DNA from: Falsiroseomonas oleicola
GTDB lineage: Bacteria > Pseudomonadota > Alphaproteobacteria > Acetobacterales > Acetobacteraceae
DNA: 64,000 nt
Reading direction: 5' to 3'
Assembly (NCBI RefSeq): GCF_019029495.1
Contig: NZ_JAERQM010000001.1
Location: 248,001-312,000 of the forward strand
The notes beneath the pieces were generated by a model that was not told the origin of the DNA, ran no database searches, and saw only the letters and a list, made by a program, of their open reading frames with translations. This document shows positions 1 to 9,300 of the stretch, in pieces. Position 1 is the first letter of the stretch. Each line of letters starts with the position of its first letter. The translations under genes were made by a program, and so were the position numbers.

Positions 1-197
1 TCTTTGCCGCGATCCGCGAATTGAATGAGCGGGAGGGGCTGACCGTGCTGCTGGTGGAGCAGAACGCCAACCAGGCGCTGCGCCTGGCCCATCGCGGCTA
101 TGTGCTGGTGACCGGCCGCATCACCATGAGCGGCAGCGGCGCCGAATTGCTGGCGCGCCCCGAAATCCGCGACGCCTATCTGGGCGGTGGGCATTAA
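1..197 (+). CDS. livF: Branched-chain amino acid ABC transporter ATP-binding protein LivF, C-terminal part
   Basis: The first complete codon is at position 3 and the frame runs 64 codons to a TAA. The visible piece is the tail of an ABC ATPase: LTVLLVEQNANQALRLAHRG holds the H-loop-side strand with the VEQN signature typical of LivF rather than LivG. It is followed by GYVLVTGRI and a C-terminal AYLGGGH close to the usual LivF ending (AYLG). LivF is one of two cytoplasmic ATPases that power import of branched-chain amino acids or related amides. Walker A and the signature motif lie upstream of the window. The gene converges on gluQ, and a hairpin-rich repeat fills the gap. Confidence 0.85.
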   Translation, partial: FAAIRELNEREGLTVLLVEQNANQALRLAHRGYVLVTGRITMSGSGAELLARPEIRDAYLGGGH

Positions 198-243
198 TAC
201 CAAATCCCGGCGATCGTAGCCGATCACCGCCTCAATCGCCGGC

Positions 244-323
244 GCCGGCATCCGCCGGCTTGGCTACGCGCCACTTGGCGCGGCGCCCATTTGGGCGCTC
301 GGACCGGTCAAGCGACCGGTCCG
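244..323. repeat. Four-hairpin repeat cassette, copy A
   Basis: Four perfect hairpins stand almost end to end between two convergent genes: 244-259 (stem GCCGGC, loop ATCC), 267-282 (CGCGCC/GGCGCG, loop ACTT), 283-298 (GCGCCC/GGGCGC, loop ATTT) and 300-323 (10-bp stem starting CGGACCGG, loop AAGC). The linker after hairpin 1 is TTGGCTA and one T separates hairpins 3 and 4. The same architecture, with the TTGGCT linker and the single T but different stems, recurs at 54782-54854. It could act as a bidirectional terminator here. The matching layout points to a repeat family (REP/BIME-like) or a structured RNA rather than a chance terminator. There is no T-run. Confidence 0.75.
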
Positions 324-328
324 CTCTT

Positions 329-1186
329 TCAGTCAGGCCACCCCGCCGTGGCCCGCACCTGCGCCGGGCTGGCGCCCTGGCGACGCAGGTCGCGCAGCGT
401 CGGCGCGCCGTCCCGCTTCGCCAGGCGCCGTCCGGAGGCGTCGGTCAGCAGGGCGTGATGGGCATAGGCGGGCGCCGGCCAGCCCATCAGATGCTGCAAC
501 AGCCGGTGCAGGTCGGTGGCCGGCAGCAGGTCCACGCCGCGCGTCACCAGAGTCACGCCATCCCGCGCATCGTCATGGGTGACACAGAGATGGTAGCTGG
601 CCGGCACCTCCTTCCGCGCCAGCACCACATCGCCGAAGCGGGCGGGGTCACAGTGCAGGCGGCCCTGGCCCGCCTCCTCGAAATCCAACGGCCCGGCCAA
701 TCCGGCCAATGCGCGGCCCATATCCAGGCGCAGCGCATGCGGCTCCCCCGCCGCCAGCCGCGCCCGCCGCTTGGCCTCCGTCAGCCGGCGGCAGGTGCCG
801 GGGTAGAGCGGGCCGTCCGGGCCATGCGGCGCCGCCGCGCTGCCCGCGATTTCCCGCGCGATGTCACCGCGACTGCAGAAGCAGGGATAAAGCAGCCCCC
901 GCGCTGCCAAGGCATCCAATGTGATGCGGTAATCCGCCATGTGGCGCGACTGCACCCGCACCGGCCCGTCCCAGTCGAGGCCAAGCCAGGTCAGATCCTC
1001 AAAAATCGCATCGGTGAATTCGGGCCGGCAGCGGGTCGCGTCGATATCCTCGATCCGCAGCAGGAAGCGCCCGCCACCGGTACGGGCCCGGCGCCACCCC
1101 GCCAGGGCGGAATGGGCATGGCCCAGATGCAGGAAACCCGTCGGGCTGGGCGCGAAGCGGGTGACGAGGGGCCGGGGCGCGGTCAT
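329..1186 (-). CDS. gluQ: Glutamyl-Q tRNA(Asp) synthetase
   Basis: A 285-residue paralogue of the glutamyl-tRNA synthetase catalytic domain without an anticodon-binding domain. GluQ-RS enzymes activate glutamate and attach it to the cyclopentenediol of queuosine at position 34 of tRNA-Asp. The N-terminus holds FAPSPTGFLHLGHAHSA with the HIGH-type motif HLGH at residues 20-23. Zinc ligands C102 and C104 (PCFCSRGD) with Y128 and C132 (LYPGTC) are in place. The KMSK-like element is RLAKRD near the C-terminus. Length fits the family (about 280-310). It is monocistronic here, but queuosine genes lie about 24 kb downstream. Confidence 0.93.
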   Translation of the reverse strand: MTAPRPLVTRFAPSPTGFLHLGHAHSALAGWRRARTGGGRFLLRIEDIDATRCRPEFTDAIFEDLTWLGLDWDGPVRVQSRHMADYRITLDALAARGLLYPCFCSRGDIAREIAGSAAAPHGPDGPLYPGTCRRLTEAKRRARLAAGEPHALRLDMGRALAGLAGPLDFEEAGQGRLHCDPARFGDVVLARKEVPASYHLCVTHDDARDGVTLVTRGVDLLPATDLHRLLQHLMGWPAPAYAHHALLTDASGRRLAKRDGAPTLRDLRRQGASPAQVRATAGWPD

Positions 1187-1227
1187 CCTGTCCGGGCGTA
1201 GCGGACGATCGGCAGGGGGAGCAAGCG

Positions 1228-1881
1228 ATGGCGAATGGATGGGATGGGCCGCGCTGGGGCCCCGCCTCGGCTGGGACGCCGCGCAAGCTGGTGGTTCTGC
1301 TGCACGGCGTCGGCGCCGATGGCTTCGACCTGATCGACCTCGCCCCCGGCTGGGGCAAGGCGGTGCCGGAAGCGCTGTTCATCGCTCCGCATGCGCCGGA
1401 GCCCTGCGACATGGCCCCCTATGGTCGGCAGTGGTTCAGCCTTCAGGACCGCTCCCCCGCCATGATGCGCGCGGGGGCGGAAGCCGCCACCGCCTGGCTG
1501 CGCCCGCATGTGGAGGCGGAACTGGCGCGCCTCGGCCTGACCTCCCGCGATCTGGCCCTGGCGGGGTTCAGCCAGGGGGCGATGATGGCCTTGCAGGCCG
1601 GGCTTTCCTGGCCCGGCGGCTGCGCCGCCATCCTGGCCTATGCCGGCGCGCTGCTCGCCCCCGACTCCCTGCCCCCGACGGCCCCACCCATCCTTCTGGT
1701 GCATGGCGAGGCCGATGAGGTGGTGCCCGCCGCCGCCAGCCGCCGGGCGGAACAGGCGCTGCGCGCGGCGGGACTGACGGTGGAGGCTGTGTATCGCCCA
1801 GGGCTCGCGCATGGCATCGACGAGGTCGGCATCAGCCTCGGCGCGCTCGCGCTCCAGCGCGAATTGGCGGGCGGTGCATGA
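1228..1881 (+). CDS. Alpha/beta hydrolase, phospholipase/carboxylesterase family
   Basis: A 217-residue cytoplasmic serine hydrolase of the Abhydrolase_2 type. The oxyanion segment VVLLHGVGADGFDLI follows the N-terminus, the nucleophile elbow is GFSQGAMM with Ser115, and LLVHGEADEVVP gives Asp163 and AGLAHGID-like context gives His195, so the Ser-Asp-His triad is complete. There is no signal peptide. The ATG at 1228 is preceded by a GGGGGA purine stretch. The family hydrolyses short acyl esters or thioesters and the substrate cannot be read from sequence. It diverges from gluQ across about 40 bp, so the two may share a promoter region. Confidence 0.8.
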   Translation: MANGWDGPRWGPASAGTPRKLVVLLHGVGADGFDLIDLAPGWGKAVPEALFIAPHAPEPCDMAPYGRQWFSLQDRSPAMMRAGAEAATAWLRPHVEAELARLGLTSRDLALAGFSQGAMMALQAGLSWPGGCAAILAYAGALLAPDSLPPTAPPILLVHGEADEVVPAAASRRAEQALRAAGLTVEAVYRPGLAHGIDEVGISLGALALQRELAGGA

Positions 1882-2034
1882 CCACCGCGTGAAACCTCGA
1901 AAACCGGCGGTTGCGCCTGCGAAGTGGCCCTGGCATGAAGGTCCGGTCAACGCGGCGCTGCCACAGAATATGGGGCTTTGCTAACAGTTGTGGCCCCAGG
2001 GCTGGGTATGTGTCGCCATTCATAGGAGTGGCGC

Positions 2035-2610
2035 TTGCCTGACGGCGGACACTTCCAGATCGGCCAGTCATTTCCCGCGCTCGTGTTGAACGCGGATTTC
2101 CGGCCCCTGTCGTATTTCCCCCTCTCGGTCTGGGCCTGGCAGGATGCTGTGAAGGCGGTCTTCCTGGATCGCGTCTCGGTGCTGTCGGAATATGAGGCCT
2201 CGGTCCATTCGCCGAGCATGACCATGCGCCTGCCGAGCGTGATCGCGCTGAAGGACTACATCCCGGCGGCCCGCCGCCCGGCCTTCACCCGCTTCAACGT
2301 CTTCCTGCGCGACAGCTTCGAATGCCAGTACTGCGGCGAGGGACGCCCGACGCCGGAACTGACCTTCGACCACGTGATCCCCCGCAGCCGCGGCGGCCGC
2401 ACCACCTGGGAGAACGTCATCACCGCCTGCGGCCCCTGCAACCTGCGCAAGGCCAACAAGCTGCCGCGCGAATGCCGGATGTTCCCCCGGCAGGAGCCGC
2501 GCCAGCCGACCAGTTGGGAATTGCAGGAGAACGGCAGGTCCTTCCCGCCCAACTACCTGCATGAAAGCTGGCGCGACTACCTGTACTGGGACAGCGAGCT
2601 GGAAAGCTGA
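2035..2610 (+). CDS. HNH endonuclease
   Basis: A 191-residue protein with a C-terminal HNH domain. Zinc-knuckle cysteines C97/C100 (CQYC) and C132/C135 (CGPC) surround FDHVIPRSRGG (catalytic Asp112-His113) and Asn127. This is the short housekeeping type found beside coq7 or dsbB genes in many alphaproteobacteria. Its role is unknown and it is not obviously part of a restriction or phage system. The start is TTG at 2035: an AGGAG motif at 2024-2028 sits 6 nt upstream, and the protein then begins MPDGGHFQ. The gene ends 4 bp before the convergent coq7 stop. Confidence 0.85.
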   Translation: MPDGGHFQIGQSFPALVLNADFRPLSYFPLSVWAWQDAVKAVFLDRVSVLSEYEASVHSPSMTMRLPSVIALKDYIPAARRPAFTRFNVFLRDSFECQYCGEGRPTPELTFDHVIPRSRGGRTTWENVITACGPCNLRKANKLPRECRMFPRQEPRQPTSWELQENGRSFPPNYLHESWRDYLYWDSELES

Positions 2611-2614
2611 GCGA

Positions 2615-3172
2615 TCACACCCGCTCGCTGACCTTAATCGCCACCTTGCAGCCCGCCTTGATGGCGGCGCTCAGCAGCTTGTAGGCGGGCGCCAGCTCCG
2701 CCTCGTTCTCCAGGCCGATGTCGCGGTGTTCCAGCTCCTCCTGCCGGAAGCGCTCGATATCGGCGCGCAGCGGGGCCTCATCCTCGCCGAGGGTGTCGAG
2801 CTGGGCGCGGTAATGTTCGTCGATCGCCTCCTCCACCGCCACGGTGCAGGCCATGGCGCCGCGATGGCCCAGCAGGGCGGTGGCCGCGCCCAGCGCGAAG
2901 CCGGCCACGTGCCAGATCGGCAGCAGGGCCGTCGGCCGCACCCGGCGCTGCCCGATCAGCCGGGTGAAGGTGTCGAGATGCACCTGTTCCTGCGCCTTCA
3001 TATGCTCCAGCACCGGCCCGTATTTGGTCCGGCCGAGCACGGCGAGCTGGCCCTCATAGATCCGCTTGGCGCCATATTCGCCGGCATGGTCCACCCGGAT
3101 GGTCCGGGCGACATAGTCGCGCGGGGTCGGGTCGCCCGGCAGGCGTCCCTCGGCGGTCTCGCGATTCGGCAT
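2615..3172 (-). CDS. coq7: 2-polyprenyl-3-methyl-6-methoxy-benzoquinone hydroxylase (demethoxyubiquinone hydroxylase)
   Basis: A di-iron carboxylate protein of 185 residues that carries out a late ring hydroxylation in ubiquinone synthesis at the inner face of the membrane. The ferritin-like four-helix ligands are visible: Glu in RVDHAGEYGA, ExxH in AQEQVHLD, Glu and His in VEEAIDEHY, and ExxH in EELEHRD. The chosen ATG at 3172 lies 5-6 nt after an AGGGAGG motif. A GTG three bases upstream (3175) is an alternative. Start and dsbB stop overlap, so the two genes are co-transcribed and probably translationally coupled. Confidence 0.93.
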   Translation of the reverse strand: MPNRETAEGRLPGDPTPRDYVARTIRVDHAGEYGAKRIYEGQLAVLGRTKYGPVLEHMKAQEQVHLDTFTRLIGQRRVRPTALLPIWHVAGFALGAATALLGHRGAMACTVAVEEAIDEHYRAQLDTLGEDEAPLRADIERFRQEELEHRDIGLENEAELAPAYKLLSAAIKAGCKVAIKVSERV

Positions 3173-3648
3173 CACACCCTCCCTGAACGTCCGGCCTGGC
3201 GCCAGGTCCAGCCGGCCAGCGCCAGGGCATAGATCAGGTTCATCGTCGCGACGGAAAGGGGCAGGCCCGGAAGATAGGCCGGCTCGTCGCAGGGCTTGCT
3301 CGGCAGCGGCGTCAGGCTGGCCAGAAGGTCATCCACGCTGGTTCCGCTGCCGACACTCGGCGCCAGGCAGGACGGCAGGGGCGAGGGCCACCAGCCCTGC
3401 TCCACCCCGACATGCAGGGCGGCGATCGCGCCGGAGACAACCACGGCCAGCGCCGCGGCGCGCAGCAGCCAGGCGCGCCAGGGCACGGGCAGCAGCCCGG
3501 CCAGCACGGCCAGCGCTGCCGCCACCCAATAGGGCCAGCGTTGCCAGAGGCAGAGCGCACAGGGGGCCAGTCCGGGCCAGCGCTCGAAACCCATGGCCAT
3601 CAGGGGGGCCGCGGCGGCCAGGGCCGCGACCAGGAAGGAGGCGTTCAT
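3172..3648 (-). CDS. dsbB: Disulfide bond formation protein B
   Basis: A 158-residue inner-membrane protein with four predicted transmembrane helices. It reoxidises periplasmic DsbA and passes electrons to quinone. The first redox pair is C30/C33 (PCALC after helix 1) and the second is C94 (PSCLAP) and C120 (SKPCDEP), as in DsbB. The gene directly precedes and overlaps coq7; pairing a quinone-reducing enzyme with a quinone-making one is common in alphaproteobacteria. No DsbA gene is in the window. The gst gene is divergent across 95 bp. Confidence 0.9.
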   Translation of the reverse strand: MNASFLVAALAAAAPLMAMGFERWPGLAPCALCLWQRWPYWVAAALAVLAGLLPVPWRAWLLRAAALAVVVSGAIAALHVGVEQGWWPSPLPSCLAPSVGSGTSVDDLLASLTPLPSKPCDEPAYLPGLPLSVATMNLIYALALAGWTWRQAGRSGRV

Positions 3649-3743
3649 CGTGCCGCATTCATCGGCCAGCGCGGGCCGGACGGCAACTGGACCCCCTGCG
3701 CCCCGCGCCTTAACGTGCCACGCAGACCGGAGGGGAAGACAAA

Positions 3744-4370
3744 ATGCTGCGCATCTGGGGCCGCGCCAATTCGTCCAATGTCATGAAGGTGCTCTGGCTG
3801 TGCGAGGAGCTCGGCCTGCCCTTCGAGCGAATCGATGCCGGCGGCGCCTTCGGCCGCACGCGGGAGCCCGACTACCTGGCCAAGAACCCCAATGCGCTGG
3901 TCCCCACCATCGAGGAACCGGATGGCTTCGTGCTGTGGGAGAGCAACGCCATCCTGCGCTACCTGGCGCGCGGCAAGGCGCCGGGAAATCCGATCTACCC
4001 GGCCGACCTGCGGCTGGCCGCCGATTGCAACCGCTGGATGGACTGGCAACTCGGTACGCTGAACCGGCCGATGACGACGGTCTTCTTCACCTATGTCCGC
4101 ATCCCCGAGGCGGACCGGGACTGGCCCGCGACCCACAAGGCGCGCGCCGAGGCCGAACAGCTCTGGGCCATGCTGGACGGGCACCTGGCGGGGCGCGCCT
4201 TCATCACCGGGGAGGACTTCACCCTGGCCGACATCGCGCTGGGCATCTACGCGCATCGCTGGTTCGTCATGCCGATCGAGCGGGCGCCGATGCCGGCGCT
4301 GGAGGCCTGGTACCAGCGGCTTCTCACCCGGCCCGGCTGCGCCAAATACGCCTCCGGACCGCTCAGCTAA
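3744..4370 (+). CDS. Glutathione S-transferase family protein
   Basis: A 208-residue two-domain cytosolic GST. The N-terminal thioredoxin fold (about 1-80) has RANSSNVMKVLW, with Ser likely activating glutathione, the cis-proline loop ALVPTIEEPDG, and the glutathione gamma-Glu site LWESNAILRYLA. The C-terminal helical domain contains the capping motif FTLADIALGI. Related alphaproteobacterial proteins are usually annotated only as GSTs, and the substrate is unknown. ATG 3744 follows a GGAGGGGA ribosome-binding motif. It ends 6 bp from the convergent pduO-type gene. Confidence 0.88.
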   Translation: MLRIWGRANSSNVMKVLWLCEELGLPFERIDAGGAFGRTREPDYLAKNPNALVPTIEEPDGFVLWESNAILRYLARGKAPGNPIYPADLRLAADCNRWMDWQLGTLNRPMTTVFFTYVRIPEADRDWPATHKARAEAEQLWAMLDGHLAGRAFITGEDFTLADIALGIYAHRWFVMPIERAPMPALEAWYQRLLTRPGCAKYASGPLS

Positions 4371-4376
4371 CCTATT

Positions 4377-4937
4377 TCAGCGGCTTGCGCCGGGGGTCCA
4401 GGCAATGTCCCCGGCGCCATTGCCGTTCAGCCGGCGCGACAGCACGAAAAGGTGGTCCGACAGGCGGTTGAGGTAGCGGATCACGGCGGGGTTGACCGCA
4501 TCCTCCGCCGCCAGCGACACCACGTCGCGCTCGGCCCGTCGGGCGATGGTGCGGGCCAGATGGGCATGGGCGGCGCCGGGGCTGCCGCCGGGCAGCACGA
4601 AGCTGCGCAAGGGCGGGATCGGCCGGTTCATCTCGGCCAGCTCCGTTTCCAGCCGCAGGCACTGCATATCGGTCACCCGCAGCCGGTCCTCCCCGGTGCC
4701 GGGCACGCAGAGATCGGCGCCGACATCGAACAGGTCGTTCTGGATACGCGCCATCATCGCATCCGCCGCCGGGTCACCCCCCAGATGCAGGCGCAGCACG
4801 CCGATCACGGCATTCGCCTCATCCACTGTGCCATAGGCCGCCACGCGCAGGGCATCCTTGCGCACCCGCGTGCCATCGCCGAGCGAGGTTTCCCCTGCAT
4901 CGCCGCCACGGGTCATGATCACGTCCAGCCTTACCAT
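4377..4937 (-). CDS. pduO: ATP:cob(I)alamin adenosyltransferase, PduO type
   Basis: A 186-residue member of the trimeric PduO adenosyltransferase family, which transfers the adenosyl group of ATP to cob(I)alamin. The N-terminal ATP-binding segment TRGGDAGETSLGDGTRV and the following Arg/Lys-rich helix with AYGTVDEANA are diagnostic. RYLNRLSDHLFVLSR near the C-terminus holds the conserved Asn, Arg and Asp of the corrin site. The gene overlaps the end of tonB by 7 bp and probably shares its transcript. With metH downstream on the same strand it forms a small cobalamin-use neighbourhood. The symbol names the family; other names are in use. Confidence 0.9.
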   Translation of the reverse strand: MVRLDVIMTRGGDAGETSLGDGTRVRKDALRVAAYGTVDEANAVIGVLRLHLGGDPAADAMMARIQNDLFDVGADLCVPGTGEDRLRVTDMQCLRLETELAEMNRPIPPLRSFVLPGGSPGAAHAHLARTIARRAERDVVSLAAEDAVNPAVIRYLNRLSDHLFVLSRRLNGNGAGDIAWTPGASR

Positions 4938-5719
4938 CTTCGGTCTCCTTCAAGCTGGAAGGTGATGCCGATGGCGGTGGAGGAAAGAACCGGCACGCCA
5001 TCGCGCATCGCCGGCTCGAACCGCCATCGCCGCACCGCCTGCATCGCCGCCTCGTCCAGGGCGGGATAGCCGGCCGAGCGCAACACCCGCACATCGACGA
5101 CCCGGCCGATGGCGTCAATCTCCACCCGCAGCGTGACGCGACCCTGCTCATTCCGGATCCGGCTGGCATGGGGGTATTCGGGAGGTGGATTGGACGCGCC
5201 GGCCGCCTGGCGGGGTGGCACCACGGCGCCAATGGCCTCCCCTGCCCCAGCCGCCATCGGCACCGGCGTGCCGGCCGGCGCCGCCTCAGGTGGGGGCGCC
5301 TCTCGTCGCGCCGGCGCGGCGGCGCGGCTGGGGGGCGGGCGCGGCGCGGGAGGCGGGGGCGGCGGGACGGGTGCCGGCGCCTCGGCCTGCTCCGCTGGGG
5401 CGGCGGGTGCCTCCGTCGGCACGGGCGGCGCCTCGGGCGGGATTTCGGGCGGGGCGGGGGCCGGCTGCGGCGGCGAGGGCTCGGCCGGCGCCGCGGCCTG
5501 CGCCACATCGGCCGCATCGCCCGCGCCGGGCGTTTGGTCCGCCCAGACCAGCGCCACCTGCTGTTCAGGCGGCGCCACCGCCGGCACGTGCTGCACGCCC
5601 AGGAACGCCAGGGCGCCGGCCATGTGCAGCAGCAGGGACAGCAGGAGGCCAAGGCCAACGCCCCGCGCCCGACGCTTCGCCCTCCTGCCGTCGACACGGC
5701 GTCTGCCGCGCCGCGTCAT
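4931..5719 (-). CDS. tonB: TonB energy-transducing protein
   Basis: A 262-residue protein with the three-part TonB layout: a short Arg-rich cytoplasmic tail and one transmembrane helix (about residues 22-42, LGLLLSLLLHMAGALAFLG, with the conserved His), a Pro/Ala-rich periplasmic spacer (about 75-165), and a C-terminal domain with GRVTLRVEIDAIGRV, AMQAVRRWRFEP and ITFQLEG. TonB couples the proton gradient to outer-membrane receptors for iron chelates and cobalamin. No exbB/exbD or receptor is adjacent. The overlap with a cobalamin adenosyltransferase gene fits a role in B12 uptake but does not prove it. Confidence 0.85.
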   Translation of the reverse strand: MTRRGRRRVDGRRAKRRARGVGLGLLLSLLLHMAGALAFLGVQHVPAVAPPEQQVALVWADQTPGAGDAADVAQAAAPAEPSPPQPAPAPPEIPPEAPPVPTEAPAAPAEQAEAPAPVPPPPPPAPRPPPSRAAAPARREAPPPEAAPAGTPVPMAAGAGEAIGAVVPPRQAAGASNPPPEYPHASRIRNEQGRVTLRVEIDAIGRVVDVRVLRSAGYPALDEAAMQAVRRWRFEPAMRDGVPVLSSTAIGITFQLEGDRRW

Positions 5720-5759
5720 CGCCCACCGACCGCGCGATGGACCCCGGTGGCGGCGAGGC

Positions 5760-6254
5760 TCAGCGCCGCAGGCAGAACAGTCCTGCGAGCAGAAACAGGC
5801 CGAAGGTGGCCGTGGCCATCAGGGTTCGAAGGTGATTCCACGCCGACCACGGCCCCGCATAATCGTTCCAGACGGCGCGCGCCGCCGCCAACTCCACCGG
5901 CGCGGCCGCGGCAAGGCCCGCATTCAGCGGCAGGTTGAAGGCGGCCGTGACGCCGATGACGCCAGCGCCATAGACCAACAGCGCCGCCGCCGCGACCGCG
6001 GACATGCGCGCATGGCGCGCCCAGACCGCCGCCGCCGCCAGCAACCCTGCCAGCAACAGGGGGCCGAAGAAGACGAAGCCGAAGGATGGCGTTCGGATCG
6101 CACCGTTCACCGCATTCATCGCGGCGATCGCCACCTCCGGCGGCGCCTCGGCAAGTCCCGGCATGACCGTGAAGGACCAGGTCCAGAAGAAGCCGGAACT
6201 CCAGGCCGAAGCGAGAAGGCCAAGCCCCGCGAGCCCTGACAAGAACCACCCCAT
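5760..6254 (-). CDS. DUF1772 (anthrone-oxygenase-like) membrane protein
   Basis: About 164 residues with four hydrophobic helices: GWFLSGLAGLGLLASAW, FGPLLLAGLLAAAAVW, AVAAAALLVYGAGVIGV and a final TFGLFLLAGLFCL. The conserved Asn/Trp pattern FNLPLN and WNHLRTL is typical of DUF1772. Fungal members are anthrone oxygenases, but bacterial members have no assigned role. ATG 6254 places the start immediately before helix 1. ATG 6284 would add ten Arg/Pro-rich residues. It follows metH on the minus strand after about 90 bp and precedes tonB by 40 bp, so read-through is possible. Confidence 0.7.
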   Translation of the reverse strand: MGWFLSGLAGLGLLASAWSSGFFWTWSFTVMPGLAEAPPEVAIAAMNAVNGAIRTPSFGFVFFGPLLLAGLLAAAAVWARHARMSAVAAAALLVYGAGVIGVTAAFNLPLNAGLAAAAPVELAAARAVWNDYAGPWSAWNHLRTLMATATFGLFLLAGLFCLRR

Positions 6255-6347
6255 CGCCCTGCCCCCATGCCGCGGCGGGCGCAATATCCCGGGCGCGATG
6301 CCTTGGGCAAAGCGACGGGGTGTAACGCCCCCGCGACAACCGTTGCG

Positions 6348-9300
6348 TCAGACCGAGAAGTACTTGGCCCGCGGATGGTGCAGCACGATGGCGCTGGTCG
6401 ATTGCTCCGGATGCAGTTGCCACTCATCGGACAACGACACGCCGATTCGCTCCGCCTGCAACAGGCGTAGCAGGCCTTCCTGATCCTCCAGCCGCGGGCA
6501 GGCCGGGTAGCCGAAGGAATAGCGGCCGCCGCGATAGGATTGCTGCAGCATCTTGTCCATGTCGCGGTCATCCTCCGCCGCGAAGCCGAGCTCGGCGCGG
6601 ATGCGCTTATGGACGTATTCCGCCATCGCCTCCGCCATCTCCACGGACAGGCCGTGCAGATAGAGGTAGTCCTGGTAGCGGTTCTCCTCGAACCATTCCC
6701 GGGCGATGTCGGAAGCCTTCTGGCCCACGGTGACGACCTGAAGGCCGATCACGTCGCGCGCGGCCGGACCCTCCTCGATGTCGCGGACGAAGTCGGCGAT
6801 GCATTCACCGTCCGGCTTCGGCTGGCGCGGCAGGTTGAAGCGGCAGAGCTCCGTCACGCCGTCCTCCGCGAACAGCACCAGGTCGTTGCCCTGGCCGGCG
6901 CATTTCCAATAGCCGTAGATCGCCTGCGGCTTCAGGATCTTCTGCTCCTCCGCCAGCGCCAGCATGCGCTTCAACACCGGGCGCAATTCCTGCTTCGCCC
7001 AGCCGAGGAAATCCTCCAGCGACCGCCCGGCCTTCCGGAAGCCCCATTGGAATTGGTACAGGCTGCGTTCGTTGATGAAGGGGATGATCGCCTTCGGCGG
7101 CGCCTCCACCACCCGCGCGCCCCAGAAGGGCGGCACCGGCACGGCGCTTTCGGCGGCGACGCGGCGGCGGCGTTCCTGCGCATAGCCGAGATCGACCGGC
7201 GCGAAGCCGCGCGGATCGGCCTGGCCCAGGGTGCGCTTCTCGTTCTTCGCCTTGCCCACGCGCTTGGCCTGCAAGGCCTGGAGGTAGTCCTCGAAGCCAT
7301 TGCCCATCACCTTGTCCATCAGGTGCAGGCCATCGAAGGCATCCCGTGCATAGGCCACGCGCCCGCAGGCATAGGCCTTCACGCAATCATCCTCGACATA
7401 GTTGCGGGTCAGCGCGGCGCCGCCGAGCATCACGGGGATGTCGATGCCCTGGCGGCTCATCTCCTCCAGATTCTCGCGCATCACCACGGTGGATTTCACC
7501 AGCAGGCCGGACATGCCGATGGCATTGGCCCGGTGTTCCTTCGCCGCGGCCACGATGTCGATCAGCGGCACCTTGATGCCGAGATTGACGACCTTGTAGC
7601 CGTTGTTGGTCAGGATGATGTCGACCAGGTTCTTGCCGATGTCGTGCACATCGCCCTTCACCGTGCCGAGCACGATGGTGCCCTTCTCCTGCCCCTCGAC
7701 CTTCTCCATGAAGGGTTCGAGATAGGCGACGGCGGCCTTCATCGTCTCGGCGCTTTGCAGCACGAAGGGCAACTGCATCTTGCCGGCGCCGAACAGCTCC
7801 CCCACCACCTTCATGCCGTCCAGCAGCACGTCGTTGATGATGGACAGCGGCGTATTGCCCTGGTCGAGCGCGACCTGAAGCTCCTCGCCCAGCCCCTTGC
7901 GGTCGCCATCGACGATGCGGTCCTTCAGCCGGCCCTCGACGGTCTCGGCACGGACCTTCTTGACGTTGTCCGCCGCCTTCCGGCCGGAGAAGATCTCCAG
8001 CACCTTCTGCAAGGGGTCGTAGCCTTCGCGACGGCGGTCGAAGATCAGATCCTCCACCACCTCCACCTCCTCCGGCGGAATCTGGTGCAGCGGCTTGATC
8101 TTGGAGACGTGGACGATGGCGCCGGTCATCCCGGCCTTCACCGCATGGTCCAGGAACACGCTGTTCAGCACATGCCGCGCGGCGGGGTTCAGGCCGAAGG
8201 AAATATTGGACAGGCCGAGGATGATCTGGATGTCCGGGAATTTCTCCCGGATCATGCGGATGCCATCCAGCGTCCAGAGGCCAAGCTTGCGGTCGTCCTC
8301 ATTGCCCGTGGCGATGGTGAAGGTCAGCGGGTCGATCAGCAGGTCGGATTGGGCCAGGCCGTATTGGTTGCAGGCGAAGTCCACCAGCCGCGTCGCGATG
8401 CGCAGCTTGTCCTCCGCCGTCTTCGCCATGCCGACCTCGTCGATGGTCAAGGCGATGACGGCGGCGCCGAACTTCTTCGCCAGCTTGAGGCGGTCATGCG
8501 CCGCTTCCTCGCCATCCTCGAAGTTGATCGAGTTGATGATGGGCTTGCCGCCATGCAGCTTCAGCGCGGCCTCGATCACCGGCGTCTCGGTGCTGTCGAT
8601 CACCAGCGGCGAATTCACGCTGCTGGTGAAGCGGCGGATGACCTCGTCCATCTCCCGCGTCTCGTTGCGGCCGACAAAAGCGGTGCAGATGTCCAGCGAG
8701 TTGGATCCCTCGGCCACCTGCTCGCGGCCAATCGCAACACAACCATCCCAGTCATGCGCTTCCTGCCGCTGGCGCCACAGCTTGGAGCCATTGGCGTTGC
8801 AGCGCTCGCCGATCGAGAAGTAGCTGTTCTCCTGCCGCAGCGAGGTCGCGCCATAAAGGCTGGCGACGGAGGGCACCCAGACCGGCTTTCTCGGCACCGG
8901 CGCCGGGCGGTGGCGTGCGCCGCCCAGCTTGCGCAGCAGACCGTCCAGCGCCTGGATATGCGGCGTGGAGGTGCCGCAGCAGCCGCCGATCAGGTTCAGC
9001 CCATCCTCCAGCACGAAGCGTTCCATCCAGCTCGCCAGGTCCTGCGGGCTGAGTGGGTAATGGGTCTTGCCGTCCACCAGCTCCGGCAGGCCGGCATTCG
9101 GCTGCACGCTGATGAAGCCGGGCCAGTTCTGCGACAGCCAGCGCACATGCTCCGCCATCTCCTGCGGGCCGGTGGCGCAGTTCAGGCCGATCAGCGGCAC
9201 GTCGAGGGAATGCACCACGGTCGTGGCGGCGGCGATGTCGGGGCCGACCAGCAGCGTGCCGGTGGTCTCCACGGTCACCTGCACGAAGATCGGGATATCC

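Noticed and set aside
2035-2610. HNH nuclease as part of a restriction or defence system
   Set aside because: Neighbours are housekeeping genes (esterase, coq7, dsbB), with no methyltransferase, phage or plasmid genes nearby.
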